In this document: positions 36,311 through 48,338 of the stretch, one piece after another
How the letters are laid out: each line of letters starts with the position of its first letter
Position numbering within the stretch: position 1 is the first letter of the stretch
Origin: Epiperipatus broadwayi
Lineage: Eukaryota > Onychophora > Udeonychophora > Euonychophora > Peripatidae
Length of the DNA: 64,000 nt
Assembly: GCA_028023455.1 (NCBI GenBank)
Contig: JAQFVV010012446.1
Span: 5,147,501-5,211,500, forward strand
Direction of reading: 5' to 3'
Made by a program: the position numbers and the translations under genes
Notes under the pieces: model-generated
The model's database searches: none
What the model was told of the DNA's origin: nothing
What the model saw: the letters and a program-made list of their open reading frames with translations, nothing else

Positions 36311-36519
36311 CAATTTTAAAGAGTCTTCATCATTTTTGTTATACTTTGAGGTTTTCTTCTGTCAGCACTATCTTTGCTGGGATTGCTGCTGCTATCTATT
36401 GATAAACAAAAAAAAAAAAAAAACATTAAAAAAATTTTAAAGACAAAAATTAAACTTTTTACTAATAGAATAGTTATATAGAATTCATCACATACGTTTT
36501 TTTAGATTTAAAAGTATCT

Positions 36520-36700
36520 TTGGACATAGTATATTTACTAAATCAGATAAAAGCAACTATCTTTTGAGAAAATAGATTGGTATTAATATAACAAAGTTCA
36601 TTTAAATGATTCTTTATGAATTTAGCTTGTGAATTGCAATGTTTTTGGACTTGTTAGTTTTATGAATAATTTTAAATCTTACATGCACATGTGTGTCTGA
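36520..36700 (+). repeat. Family C fragment
   Basis: GTTCATTTAAATGATTCTTT and the following TAGCTTGTGAATTGCA correspond to the right arm of the 45.8-kb family C copy. Confidence 0.5.
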
Positions 36701-37082
36701 TTGTGTGTATATGTAAAATTTAATTCTTTTTCCCACCAATGAAGACAAAACTTCAGAATTCCAATTTAGTATTAATTTGTTTACTCTTCTTTTTCGACTC
36801 ATAATACTAAATATTTTATGAGAAAAGTCACACTGAACAAAGTTGAATGTGATTTTAAATGAGTGCATCGATTATCAACAACTGTTGATATGCTGAAACT
36901 CACAATTTATTACAAAAATAAGGAAGACATTTATTAAAAAACAGAGTGAAGATTATGATATTGATGATGAAAACAAATATTATGATGACAGAAACCACAA
37001 CTGAGTTTAAAACATATGGTGAAGACAGACATTATCAACATTTTATTGCTTCTATGAAGAATTTCTTACCAACAAAAACTCT
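36701..37082. other. No gene recognised
   Basis: AT-rich. A run of ATGATG-type codons near 36955-36990 gives a short methionine-rich frame that I do not call a gene. Confidence 0.35.
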
Positions 37083-37470
37083 TGAACAGAGGCAAAACTC
37101 TCCATACAATAGTGCCACTCAGTACAAGCCAGAGTAATCAATGGATGCAGGAAGGTTTGTGCATAAAAACCCACTGTCACTGATCAGGCCAGCAATACCC
37201 AAAGAAGAGGGGAGAATAATAGCTCTCAAAACGTTGGGCATATACTAACCTGTTTGATGTGCTATTATTAATAGTTGAATGTATTTGGAATATTTAAAGA
37301 TGAAAAAATAGTCCAATATAAAAGTACAACTAGAACACCATCATCACAAACCTTCAGGAAAACATTGATTACTCTGGTTTGCACTGTGCTACTGTATGGA
37401 GAGTTTTGCCTCTGTCTAAACAGCTTGTGTAATTATAAACAATGATAATCATATGACGTTTAGTGGTTTA
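37083..37470. mobile_element. Family A copy interrupted by a second repeat
   Basis: 37083-37175 is the reverse-orientation arm (GGCAAAACTCTCCATACA). 37366-37470 is the direct arm and 3' tail (ATTGATTACTCTGG, then AGTTTTGCC and GATAATCATATGACG). Between them, about 37186-37365 resembles the family B interior at 1.75-1.92 kb (CAACTAGAACACCATCATCA, then CAAACCTTCA), so one repeat has inserted into or recombined with another. Confidence 0.6.
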
Positions 37471-37544
37471 AAAAGAAGTAAAAGTATTACAATAAAGGAT
37501 CTCTCATATAAGAATATGTTTAAAATATAATAATAAGCATTGTT

Positions 37545-37815
37545 GAAGCTATAAATGTTCCTGTAATATTCTATGGATGTGAATGTTGAAGATTAAAAAA
37601 ACAAGAAAGGGAGAGATTAATGCTTTTAAGTTATGATGCAGGAAAAAACTTTTGAGAATGCTAAAAAAAACAAGAAAGATGAAATGTATTCACTTGACAG
37701 ATTATACCAAAATTTGCAAATGACACCACATTATAGTAGAGAAATGGCATCATCACGTGATCGCCTGCATTAGAAGACGATCAATGGCACAAAATGACAA
37801 TAGTAATGTCAGGTA
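37545..37815 (+). pseudogene. LINE C-terminal fragment, RTE/BovB-like
   Basis: Translation VPVIFYGCECWRLKKQERERL resembles the VLLYGCESWTLKK segment found after the RT of RTE-type LINEs. Frame-shifted pieces with WHHHVIACIRRRSM follow. It differs from the RTE at 58-61 kb, so it is another subfamily. Confidence 0.45.
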
Positions 37816-38715
37816 AAAAATAATAGCAACCTATCGCTGATGACAATTATTAATATCTGATTAGTAATCTGATCAAGAATCTTTAGAGTCAATAAATCTG
37901 CTCATCAATTGGGCATTAAAAATAGATGACATATAATAGTAATGAAATTAATATTTAATAATGATGACGTCACTAACATCATATTTTATTTTTTAGATAA
38001 TATAACTATTAAATATTAAACAGGGATTAAGTTAGCTCAGGTATAATAAAGCTTGATTGAATTACAATTGACCTGGAAATGACGGATGTTTAGGAACGTT
38101 CAAGGCCATCGAATTACACTAACCTAAAGAAACCATCTAACTTTGATTTAAAGTTTTTTCACCCAAGCAAATATAATATTATATTCGTATATGTTTCATA
38201 TAATTTGAAAAAAGTGTATTTTCTTTTTTTTTTAATTAAAAAAAGAGAAATCGAATAATTATGATTAAATAGTTTTAATTAGCTTTTAAAACATGCGCAT
38301 ATGCGCCTAACTACGATTTGGTTAGAAAATTTATGAATCGACAGTTAATCTTATATTATCTCAGTTAGAAAATGGCGCGTAGTCGTGCAATTTTCTCTTT
38401 ATATAAAATTTTAAAAAAATTATGTATATTTCTACATTTTTCTCCGGGGATTGTCTTGAAGGAATGAATAAAAACTGAACATTGCTGATTAAAGAAGAGG
38501 ATGTTTATTATATGGCTGTAGCTGTGGTTAATAATTGATAAAAACCAACACTTCTGTTATTTAGCAGAGATAATATTATTACTATATACCACTAAAGTAA
38601 TTGCCAAGCGCTTTCAACACTAACGTGTCCTTATCAAGTCAAATTCGGTAAAACATGGATTCCTTATCAACTTAAAACACACTTTAACAATCAGACATCA
38701 CTAATCGGAAAACTA
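37816..38715. other. No gene recognised
   Basis: AT-rich with no supportable feature; a small palindrome ATGCGCATATGCGC lies near 38294. Confidence 0.4.
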
Positions 38716-41420
38716 AAGTGTTTGGTAATAACGAGTATATGTAATAGTGATCATAATTTCTTTATAATTGAAATGGTTAGTAATGTGATGGGAAATAGTA
38801 ATAAAGGTAGAAAGGATAGGGAAAGATGTGGATGGAGAATGAACGATAAGAATAAATTAGAAGAAAATAAAGTAAAAGTTGAAGAAACCATGGAAGAGTT
38901 GGTTGGAATGGGGTATAAAGACTGGTGTGGTGAAGTAGAAAAAATGACAAATAGGGTTTTAGGTGAGAATATTCAGAAGAATAAAAGTAATAGAAAAGTG
39001 AGTTAGTAAAAGTGTAAAAAGAGGGGGAAAGCATGCAGAGAATATGTGTGTTATTTGGAACAGGGAAAGTGAAAAAGATGATAATGTTAAATGGGAAAAG
39101 TACCTAGAAAAAAAGAAGTTGGCCAAAATAGATAATTATAGAGAGAAAATAAAATAAAATAGTACATTATTGGAGGATATAATAAAAATGAAAGAGATGG
39201 GAGTAAAACATTTTGGAAAAACATTAAAAGAAGGAATGTAGGGAAGAGAGAAATAGTATTATTAGATGATGAGGGAATAGAGAGTAGCTCTAGAAGAGAA
39301 TTAAACACAATCTTAAATAAGAATGTAATGCATATAGAAAAAATGCTAGATGTGAAGGACAGAATGATAACAAACATAAAAGCATATAATAATGGAAATA
39401 TTAGGTTTACAGAAAGTGGAAAGGCAAGAGGTTTAAATGGACTGACAGCAGAGATGGTAATGAATGTAGGATATAGGGCAAAATTAAACCTATTATCATG
39501 TTTTAATAAGATGACACAGAAGATAGATTTTCTGAATAGTTGGAGTAATACAAGAGTAAGACTACTATTTAAAGGAAATGGTAAGGATCATAGGAAGTTA
39601 AGTAATTGTAGACTGATAGTGGCAATGTCAGTGTTATATAAAGTTTTTGCATATACAGTGGCTGGAGAGGTCACAAAATGGATGGAAGAAAATAATACAA
39701 TGGGAGAAATGGAAAGAAATTTTCAATTGGATAGGGATATAGGAGATAGTTTGTTTATAGTTATAGAGCTTATAGATATGAATAGAAATACAGGTAGACA
39801 GTTATATATATAGTTTTTATAAATATAGAGAAAGCATATGATAGTGTTAATAGAAATGGATTATGGATAAATTTAGTAAATTTGGGAATGGACAGAGCTT
39901 TAGTGGATATTATTAAGAAATTATATGAAAATAATTACTATATGTATCAATTAAGGAATGTAGAATCAGTTAAAGTTAAAAATGGGGTAGGACTAAGGCA
40001 AAGATGTCCTATGTAACCTATTTTATTTTTGTTGTATTTGAGAGAAATGGAGAGAACAATAGAAAGACTAGGAAGAGAGGTAGAAATTTCATTAATAGAT
40101 AGCAAGGGAGTATATACATTATCAGATCTTTTATTTGTGGATGATGTCTTCTTGTACGCAGAAAGAAGGGAGGATATGGAAGTTATGCTGAGGACATGCA
40201 CAAGAGTGGGTAAAGAGATGGGGAGTAAATTTGGTGAAGAAAATTCAAAAGCAATAATGAATAATACTGGGGGAAAAGAAAACAAAGAATTTTTTATTGG
40301 GGGCTATAAAGCTAAGTGTGGTGAATAAGTATAACTACTTGGTTCTTATCTTAAGTAATCAGAGAAATTGCTTGGATGAATGGGAGAAAAAATTGATAAA
40401 TGAAGTAAAGAAAAGGAAGGGACTGATAAAGAAATTAACAGTGTTTTCATATGATATAACTAGAATTGTATGAAAGGGAATGACAGTGTCAGAGTTAACA
40501 GATGATAATGGTATGTATGTATAAGTAAAGAGTGTTACAAAGTATGAAGAGAATTAGGAAGACATGCATTAGATGCAGATATATGGATGGCAAAAGAGGT
40601 AATCCAAGGAGAAATGGGATGATCAAGTTTTTATATGAGATGCAAAAAGCAAAATGAAAACATTCAGTAGATTGCAGTTTATGGATAATAAGAGAATAGC
40701 CAAAATAGTATTTAATTCAATTATGAGTAAAGGGATGGGCAACAAGTTGGATGAGAAAAGTGATATGTTATGCAGAAAATTTTGATAAAGAATTTATGTC
40801 AGTATACTTATACAAAAGGTGGAATGATTGTGTTAGGAGAATTGTTAAGTGTAATAGTTGCAAAGAATGAGATAGAGAAATAGATGCATTAATAAAGAAT
40901 AGGGAGTTGGAGAGACGGAGAACTAGTATAGAGTGCAAAAAGAATTTAAATATATACAGAAGAAATCACAATATTGGGTGCAAGTTAAAGGCTTGAACAA
41001 GATCTTTAGCAACAAGGGAATATACACATAAATGAGAAAATGTGGGTGATTTCGTCTGCAAGTTGTGTAAAGAAGGCATAGAAAATATTAGGCAACTGTT
41101 AATTTAATGTAAATTCTTGCAAGTAGAAAGGACACAAATAATGAAGTTGTTGGAAAATAATATAAACAAAGTGATTATATAGAAGACAGGTTCTTGGTTT
41201 TTATGCTGGGTTTGGAAAAAGATAAGGGAGGTTTAATAGAAAGGTCATGGAGTTGTCAAAGATTAGGTTGTGGAAATGGAATGGAGCACGGTAGAGAAGA
41301 ATATGAGAAAAACCTAAGGCAGAAAAAAGAAAGGGAAGGTAAAGTGACTAACAGCTGGCCATGGTATCTAAGAGATTCCTGACTCCAAAAAAGGAGAAGT
41401 CACAGAACATCTCATCATCA
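38716..41420 (+). pseudogene. LINE-B, longest copy (endonuclease end, RT, C-terminal CCHC)
   Basis: The order on the plus strand is that of an APE-type LINE. NSDHNFFIIEM (38750-38785) carries the SDH endonuclease motif. A basic linker follows. RT pieces are ARGLNGLTAEM (39427), NCRLIVAMSVLYKVFAY (39605), FINIEKAYDSVN with motif A Asp (39816), LRQRCPM-stop-PILF for motif B (near 40000), and LFVDDVFLYAE, motif C with both Asp kept (40131-40163). The C-terminal part, 40330-41400, has DFVCKLCKEG and many breaks. There are frame changes near 39811 and 40320 and an in-frame TAA at 40014. 5'-truncated near 38716. The clade is I/R1-like by architecture only. Confidence 0.75.
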
Positions 41421-41608
41421 TCTCATAAGATGACTGCATACATTTGAGATCTACAGAAGTTTGGAAATTTTGACTTTTGAAAAAAAATTTCAATAACTTT
41501 TTATGTAATCATAGTGGATTTGAACAGAAACTTTCAAGATCCCTTCAGCTATCCAGTCTATCTCATACAATCAATACACATGACTACATACATGTGAAAA
41601 AGATGAAT

Positions 41609-41664
41609 GATCTCCAATACACCTATTTCATGCTGAATCAGCACTCATCAGTTGGGTCCAGATC
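41609..41664 (-). ncRNA. Hammerhead ribozyme, family B, core intact
   Basis: Minus strand: outer helix I GATCT/AGATC, bulge, inner helix I CCAA/TTGG, box CTGATGA, helix II GTGCTG/CAGCAT over an ATT loop, GAA, helix III A-T-A paired with T-G-T over GG, then A before cleavage. Helix III differs from the 22.4-kb copy yet still pairs. All conserved core bases are present. Confidence 0.7.
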
Positions 41665-42071
41665 ATCATCTTCCACACAACATATATAATCAGTGCTTGG
41701 TTTATATTAAAATAGCAAATCTTCTTACTTTAATAGATAGGCTTCAATCTATTCCACCCTCCAATTCTTCAGCCATCCATTCCATTGAAAATCTGATGAT
41801 GGAACACTCAAATCTCTTGTTTATGACAATATTATTATCATGCCCATGTTGACTTTAAGTCACTCTGAGCCCTCATGTATAGGATTTATTCATTTAAATA
41901 CACAGAAATGGACAGGATAAGGCTGAATCTATAATATTTGAATACAAGTATAATTTATATATTTGTAGTTTATATGTAATTATAAAGGATTTAAACCCAG
42001 ACTTTCAAGATCCCTTCAGACATCTACTCTATACCATTACACATAACCACGCACATCTGAAAAAGATAATT

Positions 42072-42125
42072 GATCTTCAATATACATATTTCATGTTGAT
42101 CCAGTTCTCATCAGTTGGTCCAGAT
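42072..42125 (-). ncRNA. Hammerhead-like motif, family B, helix II disrupted
   Basis: Box CTGATGA and GAAA are kept. Helix III pairs A-T-A with T-A-T over TG. Helix II (GAACTG against CAACAT) is broken and inner helix I has one mismatch. Probably inactive. Confidence 0.45.
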
Positions 42126-42153
42126 AGTGTTCAGTTTATATATATATATAGAT

Positions 42154-42209
42154 GATCTGGATCAACTGGTGAGTGCTGGTTCAGCATGAAGTATATATAT
42201 ATGAGATCA
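42154..42209 (+). ncRNA. Degenerate hammerhead-like motif, family B
   Basis: Helix II is kept (GTGCTG/CAGCAT), but the box reads CTGGTGA and the GAA is followed by G. Core mutation at A6. Confidence 0.4.
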
Positions 42210-42454
42210 TTTATCTTTTTCACATGCGTAGTCATGTGTATTGGTTGTATGAGACAGAGTGGGTAGGTGAAGAGAGCTTGGAAATCCAAGTTCAAACCCC
42301 TATAATTTACATTTAAACTCCAAATATATGAATTATGCTTGTATTTAAAAAATAAAAGTAAATGCAATGAAAAGGGTAGGAAAGATTTATAGATGAAAAT
42401 TTTTTTAAAATGATGTTGACGATCGTTTAAATATGGCATTGCCTAAAGCCCTTT

Positions 42455-42770
42455 GAAGTATTGTAAGTTGGACTCTGAAGAAGAGGAATATTAAATGTAC
42501 TCATTTTTTTGAAGGAAGATGTTGGCAGGAAATCTTGAAAGCATCACGAACTGATGAAAAACGAACAAATGAAGTCATCAGTCACATGACACTTGAATGC
42601 TTTATGATAGCACAAAAAAGCAGATGTTAATTGTCTTCTTTTAGTCATATGAGATCGTCTAACTTAACAGAAACTTGCATTATGCTCAAAAAGGTTAGCG
42701 AGAGAAAAAAAAAGAGGATCAGTAGTAAAAAAATATGAATACCAACTTCACAATTTTGAAGCTATGAAAA
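42455..42770 (+). pseudogene. RTE/BovB-like LINE C-terminal fragment
   Basis: Translation gives SWTLKKRNIKCTHFFEGR, then ILKASRTDEKRTNEVIS and FFSHMRSSN, matching the order SWTLKK ... WTDKRTNEEVL ... FFGHVMR at the end of RTE-type polyproteins. Stops and frame changes are present. Confidence 0.5.
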
Positions 42771-43008
42771 AGCAAAAGTAAGTCACATGATCTGACAAGA
42801 ATGCATTGTGTAATAATATGTCACTAAAAAATATTCTTTAAAAGCTTTCATACTTCAAATGTCAGGAATTAAAATATGATCATGAATCATTTAATATCCT
42901 GTTTCTTTAACTTCATTAAAAATATTCAAACGGAAGTCAATCTCCGATAATGTTCTATTTCTTAAATATTATAAATCTCTGCGCACACTCCCACGGAAAG
43001 AGTTTAAA

Positions 43009-43033
43009 AAACTTAAGTGAATCACTTAAGTTT
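43009..43033. other. Perfect short palindrome
   Basis: AAACTTAAGTG and CACTTAAGTTT form 11-bp perfect arms around AAT. It lies 44 bp before a longer hairpin. Confidence 0.8.
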
Positions 43034-43076
43034 AGAGCGTACATTCTTTATACACCAACTCTTACAGACCACGCTT

Positions 43077-43144
43077 AAATCAGGGCTTGAGTCTATTGTG
43101 TGCCTGATGTTATAATCAATAACAATAGACTCAAGCCCCGATTT
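43077..43144. other. 68-nt hairpin with 23-bp stem
   Basis: Arms 43077-43099 and 43122-43144 pair over 23 bp with a single mismatch, around a 22-nt loop. The arms contain GGGCTTGAGTCTATTGT and its complement. Size and pairing are like a miRNA precursor, but a tiny inverted repeat is equally possible. Confidence 0.6.
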
Positions 43145-43489
43145 CAATTTAAAATTGGTAAGTTCAATAAAAAGATTTATTGTAAACTTCAATTTTAAAG
43201 TAACAAATAAATAATTAATATAAATTAGGAACTTATATAAATATCACAAGTTATTTTTTAAAAAAAAACATGCTTATGTTTAGCTTCTCCAATAAGATGA
43301 TGCAACAAAAGACAGCTTGAAATGACAGCTAAACATCTAGCCACCACACTGAATGAACTAAAGTTTTATTAACTACAATATTAACCTCGTACTTAACTTT
43401 AGTTTAACAATTAATAAAAATCACAACTGAAAAAGTGCAATTTTCTGGATTTTTTTTTTTACTAGTTTTGACAAACTAGGGTCAAAACA

Positions 43490-43975
43490 GAGACAAAAAC
43501 TCTCCATACAGTAGTGGCACTCAGTGCAAATCAGAGTAATCAATGGATGCAAAAAGATTTGTGCATAAAATCCTTATCTAGTGCCGACTCATCCAATATC
43601 CCCAGACTAGTTTCTAGCTTGTGGTTTTCATCATTGAAGAGCTGTGGATCTGAGAGTGCTACACCTAAATCTTAGGATCTAATGCAACCCTCCAGCAGCC
43701 ACCTTTTATCTTTTTAGCTAACTATAAAACTATGAGTCTAAAATTGAAAACACAGTAATATTTTCAATCCAAGCTCATTTACTTATATAGTTATATAGAT
43801 CTGAACTCAGTTCAGTACCTATACATTTTCATGTCTTTGGTTCTTTAATAACCATAGCCATCATTATCCTATTGGGCAGGACTGGTATTAAACCACCAAA
43901 CATCACGTTCACCATTTCTTATGCCTGCTCAAGCTGTTAAGAAATAGGGATCATGTGATGTAATTGTGAGTCTTG
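43490..43975 (-). mobile_element. Family A, nearly complete reverse-orientation unit
   Basis: Runs from AAAACTCTCCATACAGTAGT (about 43498) through the whole unit to CATTTCTTATGCCTGCTC (about 43912). It then turns into a short direct tail, AAGAAATAGGGATCATGTG (43938). The hammerhead region at about 43598-43657 is degenerate (ATGATGA box). Confidence 0.7.
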
Positions 43976-44685
43976 AAATCTTTTATCAATGCATAGGAAT
44001 TTCACATCCCAAAATCAGGAAAGCTCAGAAAATTGGGATATCTGTTAAAATATAATGTAGGAGGGTATTTGATGATTAGGGAAAGAAATTTGGGCATAGT
44101 TAGATCCTTATCAATAATTCTTAGCATTATTTTAATGTAAATGGTAAATACATTTTAATAATTAAGTATGTTATATCTCAACTTATCTTAAACTAATGGA
44201 TTAGTCTAAATTCCATCGTATTGATCAGATTGTGCATTCATTACCATTTACCAATAGTTATGTGAATAGGTAACATCTCTAATTGTAGTAGCAGGAAATG
44301 GGTGATGATGCTCAGGGAATTCAATCATTTTCATTACGGATGGAGATCTCATTATAAATAGTTTGCTTGCAGTGGAGAGAAACAATAACTGTCAAAGCTG
44401 AACTGCAATACACAGATTGTCCACCATATGATTAAAGTAGTGGGGGAAATTCAAGCTAGAACTAAAAGTTTCTAGAACCTAATGATATAGTTGGAAATGT
44501 TATCAAACTTAGAGCATGAGGCTCTGCATATCTATCACTGTACATCTAGAAGTGGTAGGTAAAATCATAAGAGCATCTGAAATTTCTTCCTTTTATAGTT
44601 GCATAGCAACTAACACTATATCAAGCCTATTCTCTTATTCTTCTCTTTCACTTTCTTTGTGTATCTTCATATAATCATATATATA
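43976..44685. other. No gene recognised
   Basis: AT-rich. Some stretches are less AT-rich (44340-44480), but no convincing frame or splice pattern was seen. Confidence 0.4.
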
Positions 44686-44689
44686 TATT

Positions 44690-45085
44690 TCTTATAACAC
44701 TTCTTTCATATACACTTCAATGCGAACCAATTTTCTTAAAAACTTATTTATTTTCTTACAGTTTCGACTGTCCAGCAGTCTTCATCAGAGCTCTAAGCTT
44801 CTTCTCTGCTTTAATTGAAATGATGTTTTTTTCCAAAATTTTCTTAGAAGCTTCTTTATTTTTCTTACAATTTTGATTGTCCAGCAGTCTTCATCAGAGC
44901 TCTAAGCTTCTTCTCTGCTTTAATTAAAATGACGGTTTAAAAAAAACCTGGATTTCAATTAAAGCAGAGAAGCAGCTTAGAGCTCTGATGAAGACTGCTG
45001 GACAGTCGAAACTGTAAGGAAAATAAAAAAGTTTTTAAGAAAATTTGTCTGCATTGAAGTGTATATGAAATAAGTGTTATAAGCA
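44690..45085. repeat. Family D foldback with hammerhead-like cores
   Basis: The left side holds two direct copies (about 44700-44825 and 44830-44945). The right side, 44955-45085, is their reverse complement. In the right arm, CTGATGA (44985) is followed by helix II GACTG/CAGTC over CTGGA, then GAAAC. Helix III would be A-C-T-G-T, too short to fold alone but self-complementary between two molecules. Helix I is weak. Hammerhead-like rather than a confirmed ribozyme. Confidence 0.6.
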
Positions 45086-45690
45086 ATATATATACATGAC
45101 TATATCAAGCCAACAGTATTAGGCAATAACATTATAGAGTAAATACATAATTATATATCTGTTATGTTAATAAATATTATAAACATTATAATCATACAGT
45201 AATCACAACAGTACAATAATAATGAGATAGACAGGTTTAACTTTATATATGTAACCAGAATTGAATAAATTTGGCTAACCTTTGAATTTATTACTGTTAG
45301 ATATGTATAATTTGTTATAAGGTTGGGCTCATGTGTGGCTAAATCATAATCAGAATTCAACCTAAATTTTCACTTTTATTTAAATGGTGGCCAACTATCT
45401 ACTTAAATGAATATATATTTTGTACAAATTCTTCTGGATTGCATAAGTAATAAATACATCAACATATAGCTAATAAATCCTACATTATAATATATGCACA
45501 TAAAAATATACTGTATACAAATTTCCTTTTAATTTTTAATATTACTACTTAGTGTCATAAATTCTATATATTTATGTGTCTATTTGACTGTCTATATATC
45601 TATCTATTTATTATCTATTTTGTCTGTCTATCTATTTAACACTTTTAACAACCTGGTTAATAATTTTTATGATTTCCCAATTATATAATG
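45086..45690. other. No gene; microsatellite patch
   Basis: AT-rich, with TCTA/TCTG-type repeats at about 45588-45640. Confidence 0.45.
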
Positions 45691-45930
45691 CTGATAATAT
45701 AAACCTATTTATTCATGGAACAATCAAGTTAGAAAATGCTACCAAGATAATTTGCAAACCATATCCCTAAAGAATCATTTAAGTGAACTAGCAAATAATA
45801 CAGATAGATTGACATAAGAAAAGTGGATATTGTTTGCAAGTTCATTAAATGATTATTTGGAGAGCTAGTTTGTGCATTATCTTAGTATAATTTAATAACA
45901 TTTTCAGACTTGATTGTTTTGTGAATAGAT
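45690..45930. repeat. Family C foldback, compact copy
   Basis: AATCAAGTTAGAAAATGCTA and the following text return as the reverse complement ending ACATTTTCAGACTTGATT near 45923. GAATCATTTAAGTGAACTAG pairs with GTTCATTAAATGATTATTT. Arms of about 90 bp. Confidence 0.65.
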
Positions 45931-45944
45931 TTTGTGAGTAGGTT

Positions 45945-46115
45945 TACATCTATCTATATTTTTTCATATCTGTCTATATATCTATCCATCTGTCTGTCTA
46001 TCCATCCATCTATCTATCTATCTGTCTGCCTATCTATCTATCCATCTATATATACTGAACAATGATATCTATCTATTCATCCATCTACCTGTCTATCTAT
46101 TTTTTATTCTCCATT
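45945..46115 (+). repeat. TCTA/TCTG microsatellite
   Basis: Imperfect tetranucleotide runs (CTATCTATCTATCTGTCTG and similar). The plus frame 46062-46304 is partly made of it and is not called a gene. Confidence 0.8.
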
Positions 46116-46539
46116 CATCTACCTATATGTATATGCATAATTGTATGTAGTTTCCAAGTTCTTTCAATGTGGGACTGCTTATTATTATTTTTAATGACCC
46201 ATATTTTAATTGGGTCTTATCTTTCATCATGTAATATGAGTGGCTTTGTAACTGGAGAAATTGATAATGAAAACAGACTGCAGTTTTCTTTTTACATGAG
46301 TTAATAGTTAATAATTTTAATCAATTCAAAATTTTTAGGAAAAGTCAGAACAAAAAAAGATGTGGAGGAGAAGAACAGATGACTAATTTTATAAATAAAT
46401 AATCAAATAGCTTTATTACTTGGAAATTCTTAAGAAGTTTGAGTACTGAAAGTGTCAAAACTGGAATCGATCTGAGGACCTTAAGCTTCATTTGCTTTAT
46501 TTAACCAATAACACATTGCATGATAACTGACTTACACCA

Positions 46540-46870
46540 AGTTGTTCAGCAACATTTTTTTTCTCACCACACTTATGCCACCTAGTGTGAAATTTTGTAA
46601 ACATCAATGTCAGATGGTAGAGTTAATAGCTTCGTCTCAAAACAAATAATTAAAATATGGCTGATAGAGAAAAAGTGCATTATATCAAAAAGATCCCAAA
46701 TGCACTGTTCTTAGATCCAAAAACTCCTGACTACCGAAAGCCATAAACTAGAATCTACGAATATTGGATAGGTCAGCATTGGATAAGAATTTTATAAGCA
46801 CTACCATCTGGCATCTATTGATTACTAAAGCTTACACTAGGTGGCAAAAATGTAATAAGAGAAACAAAAT
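46540..46870 (+). mobile_element. Old family A copy
   Basis: CCACCTAGTGTGAAATTTTG near 46578 and its inverted counterpart CTTACACTAGGTGGC near 46830 bracket a diverged unit. CTCCTGACTACCGAAAGCC, then ATAAACTAGAAT, is a broken hammerhead region. Confidence 0.5.
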
Positions 46871-47340
46871 ATCCTGCTTTTTAAAAAAATGGCATGTTTT
46901 ATAAATAAAAAAAATGTTCATATGGATAGAAGTCTTTTCATTTCATGCAGTGGGTTTTTAATGCTGCCCCAATTTATATTATGGCCAGTAAACAAATATA
47001 TAGACTGGGTGCAATAATGAGTACTCTTTCACTGGTGATGTGAAGTCTGTTTCCAATTATGTGTCTTTAAAACATCAGCAATCATTCATATTACTTGTGA
47101 TGGCAGACGGGATCCAACCCAAATGATATTGCTATAATAATAGTAGTAATTGTATGATAAATTGCTTAAGAATTAATATAAAGACTGAGCACCCTAGTGG
47201 CAGATTGGGCAATCAATAGTTCCACTGAGTTAGAGTGAATCAAGTTTTTGTATTTCGTTTACATTACTCGGCTGAGAATTGATCTTGAAATCTTTAGATC
47301 TGAGCTCACAATTGCAGTAGAATCTACAAGGCGAAAATGG
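46871..47340. other. No gene recognised
   Basis: AT-rich without a supportable feature. Confidence 0.35.
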
Positions 47341-47349
47341 CTTGCCTAC

Positions 47350-47415
47350 AGCACACAGTGATACCGGATTGTTAGCCATCCAAGTATTAACTGACCTAAC
47401 ATTGCTTAACTTTAG
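47350..47415 (-). repeat. 5S rRNA-derived fragment (SINE3-like or pseudogene)
   Basis: The minus strand reads AAGTTAAGCAATGTTAGGTC, then AGTTAATACTTGGATGGC. This follows the internal promoter region of 5S rRNA (AAGCTAAGCAG ... TTAGTACTTGGATGGGAG) with several changes. The rest of a 5S gene is not evident, so a 5S-derived SINE or pseudogene fragment is likeliest. Confidence 0.55.
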
Positions 47416-48338
47416 TGGCAGACAACAACTGGTGTATTCAACGTAATATAAATGTAACAAACAACCGCATACATACTCATATATAAATTGAATGTAAATC
47501 AAATAAAATTATATATATATATACAAAACCACGTCGGCAGCCATCAATCGCTATAGCTACTATTTATTTTTATATATTGATATTTTAAATATTGTAGAGT
47601 TTATTTCAGTGTTAACAAGTAAATGGATAGATAAATAAATTCTAAAAAAAAATTAAAAATATCAAAAAAGATAAAAAAATACTGATGAACTGTGTGATGT
47701 GTGTGTGCAGGGTGGAATAGTACTACCACATTCTTTATTTTAGCCTATTAGTAAGTTATTGACATGTTTATCCTAATTCATTCTTCTAGATTTGTTATGC
47801 TAGCCACATACCTGTGAATGCTAAATAATTCTTTTCTACTGATAGAAAAAATCATTCACCTGCGTAAAAATTTCTATCTGTTTATTTTCTACTGACCCAG
47901 AAATACACATTTTTCTTTAGTCATAAATTTCACAACTATATATAAGTACTTAAATTAAGATTATTGATTGATAGTTAAATGACTCCCGAAGGAGACTGAA
48001 GAAAATTTAAAATGTTAAGTGTTTGGTTAATTACGAACTTATAGAATATTTATACTTTCTAATAAAAAAATTCGCGATGCCGGGTAAGTTGAGAGTTCAA
48101 ACTCTATTTAAGAAAAAACAGTATTATACTTAAATGATAATTTAGATTTTTAATAATTAAATATATTTAGACTCTGTTTATTTGTTTCAAAATAACTTTT
48201 ATAATATAATTAATATTTTTAAATGCTTTTTTCTTTTGTGATGAGCATATCTACTGCCATCGCGCTAAAAACATATTGGCCTTAAAAAGCCATTTCAGTA
48301 CTTTAAAATTAACATAATGAAATAGTTATTATTCGTCA
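47416..48338. other. No gene recognised
   Basis: AT-rich; no supportable feature. Confidence 0.35.

Larger units (their letters stand above)
41510..42350. mobile_element. Family B array: two direct units and one inverted
   Basis: Hammerhead-like motifs at 41609-41664 (minus), 42072-42125 (minus) and 42154-42209 (plus). The first two are 463 bp apart, giving the unit length. The ends GGATTTGAACAGAAACTTTC (about 41516) and AAATCCAAGTTCAAACCCC (about 42281) are the family termini. The interior (CACCCTCCAATTCTTCAGCC near 41755) matches the copy at 1.9-2.0 kb. Confidence 0.7.

Noticed and set aside
37190-37260. Hammerhead in the insert of the 37-kb family A copy
   Set aside because: The text CTGATCAGG lacks the invariant G8 of the core, and no GAA with a matching stem follows.
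44985-45030. Family D as a confirmed hammerhead
   Set aside because: The core bases are there, but helix III cannot close in one molecule and helix I has only two clear pairs.
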